Assembly: GCA_946621045.1 (NCBI GenBank)
Contig: CAMOOA010000002.1
Span: forward strand, 1 to 31,546
Direction of reading: 5' to 3'
DNA length: 31,546 nt
Origin: an uncultured Erysipelotrichaceae bacterium
GTDB lineage: Bacteria; Bacillota_I; Bacilli_A; Erysipelotrichales; Erysipelotrichaceae
Below are positions 23,448-31,546 of the stretch, piece by piece. Position numbers and translations under genes: made by a program. The notes under the pieces are model-generated. The model was not told the DNA's origin and did not search any database. It saw only the letters and a program-made list of their open reading frames with translations. Positions within the stretch are counted from its first letter, which is position 1, and each line of letters opens with the position of its first letter.

Positions 23448-24817
23448 GCATCCTGTCACTTCCGTATTTACTGCTTGCGGCGGGGGCGGGACTGCTTGTC
23501 TGGCTCTTTCCGGGAAAGCCGCGCAGGTATACCGTGCTTGCGGCGAATCTTGTCTTTCTCGGTCTGCTTGCGGCACGGCCCGTCGATGTGATCTATGTGC
23601 TGGTTCTGTGCCTTTGGACCTGTGGGGCGGGAAGAATGATCGGAACACGGAAGAACAGAGGACTTCTGGCGGCTGGAATCGCGGTTCCGGTGCTCGGGCT
23701 CTGCGCCTTCAAGTATTCCGGCTTTTTTGCGGGCACGGGCTGGGCCATGCCTCTGGGGATTTCGTTTTATACCTTCAAGGCGGTCAGCTATCTTGCGGAT
23801 GTCTTCCGCGGAACCGTCGATGCGGCGGATCCCGTTTCCCTGTTTGACTATCTGGTCTTCTTTCCGGTATTCATGGCCGGACCGATCAACCGGGCAAAGC
23901 CGTTCTTCACGGAGCTGGAAGAGCCCTGGACCTTTGACTATGCCGATCAGAAAAAGGGCTTTGTGCAGGCGATGCTGGGATTGTTTGAAAAGCTGGTCAT
24001 TGCCGATCAGCTTGCGGCAGGCGTAAGCCGCTTTCTTTCGCCGGAGCTTTCGGGCTGGTATACCGTATTCGGTGTGATCCTCTATGCCTTTCAGATCTAT
24101 ACGGACTTCGATGCCTATTCCAATGTGGCAATCGGCACCGCAAGGCTGATGGGCTTTCATCTTGAACGCAACTTCCATACGCCGTATCTTGCGGCTTCGA
24201 TTCCGGAGTTCTGGCACCGGTGGCATATGAGTCTTTCTTCCTGGCTGCGCGATTATGTGTATATTCCGCTCGGCGGAAGCCGTAAGGGAACCGTCCGGCG
24301 GATCATCAATGTGCTGGCGGTCTTTCTGGTCAGCGGGATGTGGCACGGAAGCACGGCGCTCTTTCTGGTGTGGGGACTCGGGCACGGCATCCTGAACATC
24401 CTTGAGACCCCGCTGTACCGCATCCTGAAGAACCGGCCTTCGGTCCGTTATGCAAAGCCGCTGTTCATTCTTCTCAATTTCGCGGCCGTGTCGCTGTTGT
24501 GGATCTTTTTCCGATCCGCATCCATGAATGAGGCGCTCGGCATCTTTGCGCGCATGGGGCAGGCAGGCGGTCTGCCGGCACTGTCACATGAAACGGCGGG
24601 CATCACGCTCAATGAACTCAACTGGCTGTATATTCTGATCGCCGCCGTGATCGTGAGCGATCTTCTGCGTTATTTCTTCGATATGAATGAGCTGCTCGCA
24701 AAGCAGTTTATCCTTGTGCGCTGGCTGTTCTATGCGGCGCTGATACTGACCGCAATCGTATTCGGTGTCTACGGACCCGGGTTCCATCCGGAGGATTTTA
24801 TCTATGTCACCTTCTGA
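23444..24817 (+). CDS. MBOAT-family O-acyltransferase (DltB/AlgI-like)
   Basis: A 457-aa polytopic protein of normal AlgI length. GISFYTFKAVSY at 105-116, FQIYTDFDAYSN at 216-227, FWHRWHMSLSSWLRDY at 256-271 with IPLGGSRKG, and SGMWHG at 297-302 with catalytic His301 are the MBOAT signature. It would pass an acyl group, probably acetyl, across the membrane to the SGNH partner encoded next. ATG 23444 follows AAGGAG by eight bases and overlaps the HAD stop (ATGA); the GTG at 23435 lies in the SD and is rejected. It overlaps the next gene by 14 bases, so production of the two is coupled. Confidence 0.9.
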   Translation: MSILSLPYLLLAAGAGLLVWLFPGKPRRYTVLAANLVFLGLLAARPVDVIYVLVLCLWTCGAGRMIGTRKNRGLLAAGIAVPVLGLCAFKYSGFFAGTGWAMPLGISFYTFKAVSYLADVFRGTVDAADPVSLFDYLVFFPVFMAGPINRAKPFFTELEEPWTFDYADQKKGFVQAMLGLFEKLVIADQLAAGVSRFLSPELSGWYTVFGVILYAFQIYTDFDAYSNVAIGTARLMGFHLERNFHTPYLAASIPEFWHRWHMSLSSWLRDYVYIPLGGSRKGTVRRIINVLAVFLVSGMWHGSTALFLVWGLGHGILNILETPLYRILKNRPSVRYAKPLFILLNFAAVSLLWIFFRSASMNEALGIFARMGQAGGLPALSHETAGITLNELNWLYILIAAVIVSDLLRYFFDMNELLAKQFILVRWLFYAALILTAIVFGVYGPGFHPEDFIYVTF

Positions 24818-26339
24818 CCGTTTTAAAATGACGGAAGCCGCTGTTCCGGCTGCGATGAATGAACCGGGAGCCGAAGCGAAGCGCAGCCCTCTGGTCGGAA
24901 TTCTGCTTGCGGGCGTCAAGCTGGCAGTCCTGGCAGCGCTGGCAGCCGGAATCTGGTTTTTTCTCACGCCGTATTTCCGGAAGGACCGGAATACGGAAGG
25001 CGACAAGTTCCGGGCATTCCCGCAGAATACCGTGGATGTGATCGCGCTTGGTTCCTCGCATATCCAGTATGCGTTCAACCCGGGCTATTTCTATGCGGAG
25101 AGCGGGTATTACAGCTATGTGTTCGGCTCGGTCTGCCAGCCGTTTTCGGAGAGCGTATATCTGCTGGAGGAAGTGCTCAAGACCCAGCATCCCGAAACCG
25201 TGATCGTCGATGTGTTTACGCTGCTTCCGCAGTCGCAGGTCTGCTATGCGGACGGCACCTACTATATCGCCATGGATCTGATGAGCGGAAGAACCCGGAT
25301 CGATGCGGCGGAAGGAATTCCCGACTCCGTGGATGAAGAGACCCGGCTTGGCTATCAGTACGACCTCTACATGAATCATGACAACTGGAAGACGATGGAC
25401 TTCTCGGATCTTGAGACCGTCCGGAAAAATGCATCGCCCGATCAGGGCATTGCATGGGGACTGGGCTATGTGGACCAGAAGCCGGAAAAACTGCAGTTTA
25501 CACCGCTGGAGGTATTTGCGCCGCAGAAGGAAGTTCCGCTTTCGGACGATGAGAAATACTGGATCGACCGGCTTGCGGATCTCTGCAAAGCGAATGATAT
25601 TCATCTGATCTTCGTCAAGACGCCGTACCAGGAAGATCAGGCGGATGCGGACAAGCTGGCCTCCATCTGGAAGTATCTGGATGAAAAGGGGTATGAGTAT
25701 ATCGATTTCCTCGAGAAGGCATCCGAACTGGACTGGTTTCTCGATATGGACGGCGATACCTGGCACAATAACACCTGGGGTGCGGAAATCGTCACCCGCT
25801 ATCTTGCGGGCTATATTCAGGAAAGGGGATATGTCGCTGACCACAGTGACAATGCGGACGCAGAACAGGTCTATGAGACAGCGCGCCGCAGAGCGTCGGA
25901 ATATCTGCTCACAAAGCAGAATGTCAATATCTACCGTCTGATGGAAGACGGCGCAAAATATCCGTGCACGGTTTTTTTCCGGTATAAGGGCGCAGAGAAA
26001 TCCTCGATCGGCGCCTATGAGAATGAAGCGCTCAATGCGCTCGGTCTGAATCATGACTTCATAAAGGACAAAGAGAAGGACTATTATGCGGCGGTGAAGG
26101 ACGGCGTGCTTCTGCAGGAAAGCAGCCGGCCGTTTGAAATCGAGCTGGAAGGCAATGTCATTTCCCTGAAGGAGGATGATATTCTCTTCAACGGCGCATC
26201 GACCGGACTTACCGGCGAACTGCAGATCATCTTCTGCGATGATGCGTTTGAATGGATCAATGCCGTACCGATCGATTATGCCTCCGGACACTTCTGGAAA
26301 AAGAGCTGTGACGGCTGGAACTGCACGTGGAATCCGTAA
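24804..26339 (+). CDS. Membrane-anchored SGNH-type acyltransferase partner (AlgJ/DltD-like)
   Basis: A 511-aa protein with a cytoplasmic N-terminus, one helix at about 31-56 and an external domain. LGSSHIQYAFNP at 82-93 gives the serine nucleophile (Ser85), and DGDTWHNN at 316-323 gives the Asp318/His321 pair, as in AlgJ/AlgX/DUF1574-type proteins. VDVFTLLP and IFVKTPYQ are the expected core strands. With the upstream MBOAT it forms a two-part O-acylation system for an extracytoplasmic glycan. The 170 residues after the catalytic histidine (about 340-511) look like an extra domain, possibly for polymer binding. GGAGGAT sits seven bases before ATG 24804; earlier in-frame starts lie in the MBOAT gene. 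It ends the operon, with a hairpin after it. Confidence 0.82.
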   Translation: MSPSDRFKMTEAAVPAAMNEPGAEAKRSPLVGILLAGVKLAVLAALAAGIWFFLTPYFRKDRNTEGDKFRAFPQNTVDVIALGSSHIQYAFNPGYFYAESGYYSYVFGSVCQPFSESVYLLEEVLKTQHPETVIVDVFTLLPQSQVCYADGTYYIAMDLMSGRTRIDAAEGIPDSVDEETRLGYQYDLYMNHDNWKTMDFSDLETVRKNASPDQGIAWGLGYVDQKPEKLQFTPLEVFAPQKEVPLSDDEKYWIDRLADLCKANDIHLIFVKTPYQEDQADADKLASIWKYLDEKGYEYIDFLEKASELDWFLDMDGDTWHNNTWGAEIVTRYLAGYIQERGYVADHSDNADAEQVYETARRRASEYLLTKQNVNIYRLMEDGAKYPCTVFFRYKGAEKSSIGAYENEALNALGLNHDFIKDKEKDYYAAVKDGVLLQESSRPFEIELEGNVISLKEDDILFNGASTGLTGELQIIFCDDAFEWINAVPIDYASGHFWKKSCDGWNCTWNP

Positions 26340-26368
26340 GACGGATGGGTGTCTCCATGCGTGCCGTC
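26340..26368 (+). terminator. Hairpin after the SGNH gene, no T-tract
   Basis: GACGG (26340-26344) pairs with CCGTC (26364-26368), and ATGG (26345-26348) with CCAT (26355-26358) around a GTGTCT loop, with a five-base bulge. It begins right after the stop codon. Lacking a T-run, it is at best a weak terminator; it lies over the -35 area of the next promoter. Confidence 0.35.
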
Positions 26369-26369
26369 A

Positions 26370-26378
26370 TGGTATACT
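26370..26378 (+). promoter_or_regulatory. Extended -10 (TGGTATACT) for the GT2-to-polymerase operon, predicted near-leaderless
   Basis: TGG precedes TATACT. With its last T at -7, +1 is 26385, three bases before ATG 26388. There is no SD between the box and the ATG. Confidence 0.5.
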
Positions 26379-26387
26379 TGACTCTGT

Positions 26388-27350
26388 ATGAAACAGCCTC
26401 TGATCACGGTCGTAATACCGGTTTACAATATTGAGCTCTATATAAAGGAATGCCTCGCCTCCGTCTCTGCCCAGAGCTATTCAGATCTTGAGATTCTTGC
26501 GGTCAATGACGGCAGTACCGATCAGTCACGGGCAATCATGGAAGTGGCGGCGTTTGAGGAAGAACGGCTGACCATTCTCGACAAACCCAACGGCGGACTC
26601 AGCGATGCGCGCAACTACGGCATCCTGCATGCGCACGGGGAATATATCTGCTTTATCGACGGGGATGACACGATCGCCCCGGATTATGTAAAGCTGCTTT
26701 ATGAAGCAGTGAAAGACGGTGCGGACATCGCGGTCTGCGATATGGAATATGTCTGGGAAGACGGCCGCCGGGAGTTTTCCTCGGGCGGAGCCTTCACATC
26801 CGCAAATGTGAAGACGATGCCTTCTCTGATCCGCATCAACAACTCCGCCTGCAACAAGCTCTTCCGGACATCCCTGTTCAAGGATGTCCTGTTTCCGAAG
26901 GGAAAGCTGTATGAAGACCTTGCGACGGTTCCGATCCAGATCTACCGCAGTCAGAAGGTGGTGAAGGTGGATCAGCCGCTGTACTTTTACCGCCAGCGCG
27001 AAGGCAGCATCCAGCACAGGATCGACCGCAGGGTGTTCCATATCTATGATGCGTTAGACCGTGTCCGGGACTATGTGAAAAGCCACGGCAATGAGCCGGA
27101 AATTCTGGAGGAGATCCGGCACATGTACATCATCTTCGGGCTGGACATCACCACGCTCAAGATCAAGGACATGGAAAAGTCGGCGGAGCGGGAAGCCATG
27201 CTGGGGGAGAATATGGCATATCTCCGGGAACGGTATCCCGAATACATCGATGATCCTTACGCCGGAAACATGGGATTCAAAAAACGGCTGATCTTTATCC
27301 TGCTGAGTCAGGGACATTACAGAACGGTGCTGCGAATATATGACCGATAA
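26388..27350 (+). CDS. Family 2 glycosyltransferase
   Basis: A 320-aa GT-A enzyme of the common capsule type. VVIPVYNIELYI at 8-19, VNDGSTDQS at 39-47, GGLSDARNYG at 69-78 and the metal-binding FIDGDDT at 89-95 are intact. NKLFR near 160 and KLYEDLATVP near 183-192 are the usual acceptor-side motifs. It adds a sugar to the growing lipid-linked unit on the cytoplasmic face. The donor cannot be read from sequence. The ATG has no SD and follows an extended -10 directly. It overlaps the next gene by 11 bases. Confidence 0.85.
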   Translation: MKQPLITVVIPVYNIELYIKECLASVSAQSYSDLEILAVNDGSTDQSRAIMEVAAFEEERLTILDKPNGGLSDARNYGILHAHGEYICFIDGDDTIAPDYVKLLYEAVKDGADIAVCDMEYVWEDGRREFSSGGAFTSANVKTMPSLIRINNSACNKLFRTSLFKDVLFPKGKLYEDLATVPIQIYRSQKVVKVDQPLYFYRQREGSIQHRIDRRVFHIYDALDRVRDYVKSHGNEPEILEEIRHMYIIFGLDITTLKIKDMEKSAEREAMLGENMAYLRERYPEYIDDPYAGNMGFKKRLIFILLSQGHYRTVLRIYDR

Positions 27351-28497
27351 GAAACAGATATTATTCGTCAATGACGAGATGCAAATGGGAGGCGTGGCCA
27401 GGGTCCTGAACACCCTGATGGCAGCGCTGCCGGAGGACCGGTATGAGATCGATCTTCTGATCCTGCACAAGGAGGGAATGCTGCTGGAAGAGATTCCGTC
27501 CAAAGTGCATGTAATCGAAGGGAGTCCTTTTTTCCGTGCGGTCGATCAGTCGCTGGAACTGCTCTGGCAGGAGAAAAACTTCAGGGACCTTGCCGGAAAG
27601 ATCCGTCTGCTTGCCTATATGAAGACCGGACTGATCCGCAGCCGGATCCGTGCGGAGCGGAAGAAGATCCTGCACAAGCAGTACGATGTGGAAGTCGCCG
27701 CAAAGGAAGGCTTCTGCACGATCTTCACGGCATACGGCGACAGTAAACGGAAGATCAACTGGGTCCTGACGGATTACAGCGTAAACAACTATTCCCATAA
27801 CCATATGCCGCTGGTCAAGCGGGCGCTTCAGGAAATTGATCTGAACATTGCGGACAGTGAAAAAGCGCTGATCGCCTACGAGACCGTCTTTCGCGTATCC
27901 AACGGCATTGCCATTCACAACCTGATGGATACCGAACGCATCCGGAAAGCGCTTGAAGCGGATGACGGCAGTGAGATCTGCGGAACGGACGGTCCGAATG
28001 TCATCAGCGTAGCCCGCTTTCACCCGCAGAAGAGCATTGACCGGCTGCTGATCGCCAGCGATGAAGTATATCAGGGCGGCAATCATCATACGCTCTATCT
28101 CATCGGCGGCGGAGAAGAGGAAGAAAAGCTGAGGGCGATGGTGAAGGAACGCAACATGAAACATGTCGTATTCCTCGGCTACCGGCAGAATCCGTATGCG
28201 GATATGGCAAAGGCGGATCTTTATGTCTCAAGCAGCCTGTATGAAGGATTTGCGACGGTCATCTCCGAAAGCCTGATCGTCGGCACTCCGGTGCTTGCGA
28301 CGGAAGTCAGCGGCGTCCGGGAACAGATTACAAAGCCCGAACACGGCTGGATCGTGGAAAATACGCAGGAAGGCCTGACGGAAGGAATGAAGAAAGCACT
28401 GTGCTCGATCGGCGAGCTTGCGGACATGAAAATCTGTCTGAAGAAGTATGAGTATCCAAACAGGGAAATCCTTGAAAAATTCATGGAGGTCTTATGA
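27340..28497 (+). CDS. Family 4 glycosyltransferase
   Basis: A 385-aa GT-B enzyme. The N-terminus carries the MGGVARVL loop near residue 17-24, the linker has SVARFHPQKSID and LIGGGEEEEKL, and the donor site is SSLYEGFATVISESLIVGTPVL with the EX7E pair. It belongs to a different GT4 branch from the two WcaC-like enzymes: it lacks the Cys/His cluster and resembles EpsD/CapM-type enzymes. ATG 27340 overlaps the GT2 gene by 11 bases with only a weak SD, so translation is probably coupled. The stop overlaps the next start (ATGA). Confidence 0.85.
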   Translation: MTDKKQILFVNDEMQMGGVARVLNTLMAALPEDRYEIDLLILHKEGMLLEEIPSKVHVIEGSPFFRAVDQSLELLWQEKNFRDLAGKIRLLAYMKTGLIRSRIRAERKKILHKQYDVEVAAKEGFCTIFTAYGDSKRKINWVLTDYSVNNYSHNHMPLVKRALQEIDLNIADSEKALIAYETVFRVSNGIAIHNLMDTERIRKALEADDGSEICGTDGPNVISVARFHPQKSIDRLLIASDEVYQGGNHHTLYLIGGGEEEEKLRAMVKERNMKHVVFLGYRQNPYADMAKADLYVSSSLYEGFATVISESLIVGTPVLATEVSGVREQITKPEHGWIVENTQEGLTEGMKKALCSIGELADMKICLKKYEYPNREILEKFMEVL

Positions 28498-30770
28498 GTG
28501 AACATAATCCTCTTCCGATTAACAATATCGACTACATCGCCGGCTATAACCGGCTGCCCGAGGCATGGCGCCCGGATTATGAAACACTGATCCGCTATGT
28601 CGCAAATGAACAGTATGACAAGGCGGAGATGCTCTGCCGGTCCGTACTGTCCCGGTATGACGACAGGGATACCGGTCTGTTCCGGGAGGAGCTTGCGACG
28701 ATTTACTCTGACCGCGGCGATACATCCGGTGCGCGGAAGATCCTGCGGGAGCTGACAAAGGAACCGGCATGCGCGGACCGCGCCCATCTTTCACTTGCCC
28801 GGATGCATATTCAGAATGACCGATTTGACGCATGCCTGAAGGAGCTGGACCAGATTCAGAATCCGGTTCTCGATGTTTATGCGGAAATGATATTTCTCCG
28901 TGCCTGCTGTGTGAAGGAACAGAACGGCCTGGCCGAAGGGGCGAAGATCCTGCGCGAAGGCATTCAGACAATTTCGGAGTCGGATTATGAGCCGGCAGTG
29001 AAGGACTTCTTTGCGGTGCGGATGTTCAACGTTCTTCTGTCATGGGACATGGATGAATTCATGCCGGAATACCTCAATGAAGATGCCGAGTTGTTTACGG
29101 AGTATCTGGAAAGCGTTCCCGGCACGCCGGGAATGGATTATTACATTCTCTCGCAGCTGAGTCCGATGATCGATCAGATGCTGGGACATCTCATGTTCCG
29201 GGGATATTTTGAGGAGATCGTGGATGCGCTCGAACAGTCCGGCCGTCTGAATGATGAACCCGGCGCCGCTGACGACATGCGCGGCGCTGCGGAAAGCCAT
29301 GAGGCAGGGGAAGACGAAACGCTGGACCAGGTGGTTCTGGCATTTGTCTCCTGTGCAGGGGCGCCGCAGGATCAGATCGATCCCAAGGACAGGGCAGAGA
29401 CAGCCTGGCTTGCGGCGAAAAAGTATCTGGAGGAACCGCAGGCATTTGAAGAATTCCGGTTCCGCTATCCGTTTTTTTTCAAAGAGGCGGAAAAACAGTT
29501 TGAGACCATAAAACAGAATCCCGAACAGGTGATGAAGCAGTCGGCGCAGGAGTATGCGCAGATCTGCGGCATCTCGCTGGAGCGGGCGGAGGCACAGCTT
29601 GCGCGCACCTACAAGATCGAAAACGACTATGATTTTGAGGTTGCGGAAATTTCCTGGGAAGAACTGGAACAGAAGTATCCGCGGGAAGCGCATGAGATGA
29701 TCCTGCGGGCGCGCTATGCATTTCACCGCGAAGAATACGAGATGATCGATGATTATGTCACTGATATTCTCAAAATCCTGAACCATCCGGATGAATACCT
29801 GCAGTACATGCAGGTCACCGCAAATGCGCGGCTCGGCGATACCCGGCTTGCGCAGAAGCAGCTGAAACAGATGAAAAAGGACTTCCCGGATGCGATGCGC
29901 ACAGCGCTGGCGGAAGGAATCCTGCTGGATGAAAAAGACCGTCTGAAACAGGCGGAAAAGGTGCTGGCGCCGCTGATTCCGACAACAGAGGATCCGTATG
30001 TCCTGCTTGAGGAATACAAGGGCATTCTGGATATGCTGAAACGGAGCGGGCAGGTGCGCGGCGTCATCATGAAACAGAAGAAGGTGACGGAAGCGGAAGA
30101 TCCCGCACCGGGCTCGAAGCGTTCCTTTCTGGTATGTGCGGGAATGATGCTGGCGGAGACGGATGTGATCCGCAGGGATGAAGCGAACCTGAAAAAGGAT
30201 CTGGAGGATCTGAAGACCTATCTGTCTGACCACCCGGTCAATTCGCTGGAAGAGTTCCGGCTTTCGGGATGGGTTTCCCGCTTCTGCACGGCGGTTCAGA
30301 TGATGGACTTCGGTCTGCAGGAATTCATTGATCTGGTCCGCTGGTGTGATGACAAGGATATCTTTGCGCATCAGAATCCGCTGATCGACAGCGCGCATGC
30401 GGCGTATGAAAGCGCGCTTGCCTATGCGGACGAGGAACTGGACGACCATCTGTTTGACTTTGTGTCGATCGGACGGGATCCGTCCGGAGAAGAAACGCCT
30501 GCGGAATTTGCGGAGGCATTCTGGCGTGCCGCAGAAAGTGTCCGCCGCGATCCGGAGTGCGCGGAATACATGAAGGAACATTATCCGAATTTCATCGGTC
30601 CGATGATGAATGACATCGATGAGATGATCGATGATCCGGAAGCCGCAAAGCATCTTGCGGAAGAAATGCTCGCAAGCTTTACCGATCAGACACCGGAGGA
30701 GGTCCGTGCGCAGATGAATCTGTCCATGGGTTACTTCGGCGATGATTCCGGCAGCCGGAGATTCAGCTGA
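28494..30770 (+). CDS. Unrecognised 758-aa acidic TPR-like cytoplasmic protein
   Basis: No catalytic motif, signal peptide or membrane helix is visible. The sequence is almost entirely amphipathic helices rich in Glu, Asp, Lys and Ala. Helix pairs with TPR-like spacing appear at about 28-180 (for example QYDKAEMLCRSVL and DTSGARKILREL) and about 415-545 (LGDTRLAQKQLKQMKKDF and RLKQAEKVLAPLI). Between them, near 255-280, is a flexible acidic stretch. The last 120 residues are strongly acidic. GGAGG at 28485-28489 serves ATG 28494, which overlaps the GT4 stop. It lies between GT genes and a Wzy-like gene, so a scaffold or regulator of polymer synthesis is a reasonable guess, not a demonstrated function. 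Its base composition looks like that of its neighbours. Confidence 0.7.
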   Translation: MSEHNPLPINNIDYIAGYNRLPEAWRPDYETLIRYVANEQYDKAEMLCRSVLSRYDDRDTGLFREELATIYSDRGDTSGARKILRELTKEPACADRAHLSLARMHIQNDRFDACLKELDQIQNPVLDVYAEMIFLRACCVKEQNGLAEGAKILREGIQTISESDYEPAVKDFFAVRMFNVLLSWDMDEFMPEYLNEDAELFTEYLESVPGTPGMDYYILSQLSPMIDQMLGHLMFRGYFEEIVDALEQSGRLNDEPGAADDMRGAAESHEAGEDETLDQVVLAFVSCAGAPQDQIDPKDRAETAWLAAKKYLEEPQAFEEFRFRYPFFFKEAEKQFETIKQNPEQVMKQSAQEYAQICGISLERAEAQLARTYKIENDYDFEVAEISWEELEQKYPREAHEMILRARYAFHREEYEMIDDYVTDILKILNHPDEYLQYMQVTANARLGDTRLAQKQLKQMKKDFPDAMRTALAEGILLDEKDRLKQAEKVLAPLIPTTEDPYVLLEEYKGILDMLKRSGQVRGVIMKQKKVTEAEDPAPGSKRSFLVCAGMMLAETDVIRRDEANLKKDLEDLKTYLSDHPVNSLEEFRLSGWVSRFCTAVQMMDFGLQEFIDLVRWCDDKDIFAHQNPLIDSAHAAYESALAYADEELDDHLFDFVSIGRDPSGEETPAEFAEAFWRAAESVRRDPECAEYMKEHYPNFIGPMMNDIDEMIDDPEAAKHLAEEMLASFTDQTPEEVRAQMNLSMGYFGDDSGSRRFS

Positions 30771-30777
30771 TTATTGT

Positions 30778-31546
30778 ATGAAGAAGATTTTTAACGGGAA
30801 ACTGCTCCATCGTCTGATCCTGCTGTTTATCTTTATTCAGCCGCTGATCGACATGGATTATCTGGTATTTGAGTGGCTGGACCGCTTCGGTCTGCCGCGT
30901 CTTTCAACGGTCATCCGGTTCATTGTTCTGCCGTTGCTGGTGCTCTGGTCATTCTGGCTGCGGGAGAAACACAAAAAGCGGACCTTTTTCATTGCGCTGA
31001 TCTACGGCGCGGTGTTCCTGGTCTATTTCATCCTGCACTGCAGGCAGGCGGAAGTGCTTGTCGAACGGTTGTGGCTGACCGACAACTTCCGCTTTTCGGC
31101 GTTTCAGGAGCTTACCTACTGTCTGACACTGTGTCTGCCGTATGCGGTAATCTATTTCTGTTATCACGAACATCCCGATACGCAGGAATGGAAGAATATG
31201 GTCATCTGGAGTTCGGCGCTTATTTCACTGCCGATCGTCATCGGTGACCTGTATGTCTTCGCAAAGTCCACGTATTACGGAAATACCGTAGGCAACTTTT
31301 TCTCCTGGTTCTCCGGTATTTACAAGTGGTACCATCCCCGTACGCTTGCCTCAAAGTTCTTCTTCAATGAGGGCAATACGATCGGCATCCTGCTGTTCAT
31401 GTTATTGCCATTGATGTATGCATGCTGGCTGAGTGAAGCGGACAGGAAGCGGAAGGGAAGGATCTTTATCCTGATTTTACTGCAGAGCCTGGCCATGCAG
31501 ATGCTGTCGACACGCGTTGCGACCTACGGCGCTGTCGTGATGCCTG
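30778..31546 (+). CDS. O-antigen ligase/Wzy-like polymerase, N-terminal part (cut by window end)
   Basis: The frame is open from ATG 30778 to the right edge, giving 256 residues. It begins with a short basic stretch, then a hydrophobic helix with FIFIQPLIDMDYL at 17-29. Further helices occur near 42-60, 69-86, 109-128 and 139-157, then two more. FNEGNTIGILLFMLLP and MLSTRVATYGAV near the edge recall the loops of the O-antigen ligase/Wzy family (PF04932). It would join repeat units at the outer membrane face or ligate polymer to an acceptor. Only seven bases separate it from the preceding stop and there is no good SD (the nearest GGAG is 17 bases away), so coupled translation is likely. Family assignment is moderate because the catalytic periplasmic loop is beyond the window. 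Confidence 0.6.
   Translation, partial: MKKIFNGKLLHRLILLFIFIQPLIDMDYLVFEWLDRFGLPRLSTVIRFIVLPLLVLWSFWLREKHKKRTFFIALIYGAVFLVYFILHCRQAEVLVERLWLTDNFRFSAFQELTYCLTLCLPYAVIYFCYHEHPDTQEWKNMVIWSSALISLPIVIGDLYVFAKSTYYGNTVGNFFSWFSGIYKWYHPRTLASKFFFNEGNTIGILLFMLLPLMYACWLSEADRKRKGRIFILILLQSLAMQMLSTRVATYGAVVMP

Noticed and set aside
1..31546. Very frequent word CTTGCGG, considered as a DNA uptake or chi-like sequence
   Set aside because: Nearly every copy I checked is in frame as Leu-Ala codons on the coding strand of either orientation, so codon-pair preference explains it.

Overview
The window is one continuous stretch of a cell-envelope polysaccharide locus. It carries 22 protein genes, two of them cut by the window edges. 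I see no rRNA, tRNA, CRISPR, transposase or phage genes, and no non-coding gap longer than about 130 bases. Base composition by eye is in the mid-50s % GC. Shine-Dalgarno (SD) sites of the AGGAGG type, TATAAT -10 boxes, YfhO-family proteins, a protein with a YVDPSV segment, SH3b wall-binding domains and S. aureus Cap5/Cap8-like enzymes point to a Bacillota (Firmicutes), perhaps an Erysipelotrichia or Clostridia member. The genus cannot be fixed from the sequence alone.

Layout. (1) 1-2069: the tail of a probable teichoic-acid-type transferase, then a fused nucleotidyltransferase/PLP enzyme, ending in a bidirectional terminator. (2) 2136-4082, minus: a membrane-anchored sulfatase/LtaS-type phosphotransferase. 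(3) 4149-6608: YfhO-family GT-C protein. (4) 6725-11133: an operon of a CapG-type 2-epimerase, a large multi-pass membrane protein, a DPM1-like GT2 and a DUF2304 protein. (5) 11145-12167, minus: an HlpA-like GT-A glycosyltransferase. (6) 12237-16014: an exported NAGPA/SH3b protein, a CapE-type dehydratase/epimerase and a GT4. (7) 16020-18308, minus: a second YfhO protein. (8) 18384-26339: two DUF6056-like membrane proteins, a GT4, a HAD phosphatase, an MBOAT acyltransferase and an SGNH partner. (9) 26388-end: GT2, GT4, a 758-aa TPR-like protein and an O-antigen ligase/Wzy-like polymerase.

How the parts may work together (inference). Cytoplasmic enzymes make activated building blocks: a probable CDP-amino-alcohol from the fusion enzyme, and UDP-L-FucNAc intermediates from CapE and CapG. 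GT2 and GT4 enzymes assemble a repeat unit on a lipid carrier, and the Wzy-like protein would polymerise it. The GT2 + DUF2304 pair would make an undecaprenyl-phosphate sugar for extracytoplasmic GT-C enzymes (YfhO, DUF6056, the 743-aa protein) to attach as side groups. The sulfatase-type enzyme and MBOAT/SGNH pair would add phospho- and O-acyl decorations. This set resembles the decoration machinery of streptococcal Gac/Scc rhamnopolysaccharides combined with a capsule-type cluster.

The most unusual signals are a set of first-in-operon genes with no SD whose start codons sit where transcription should begin (predicted leaderless mRNAs), the NTase/CobD-like fusion, a minus-strand terminator embedded in the coding end of the opposing gene, and an unrecognised 758-aa TPR-like protein inside the last operon.
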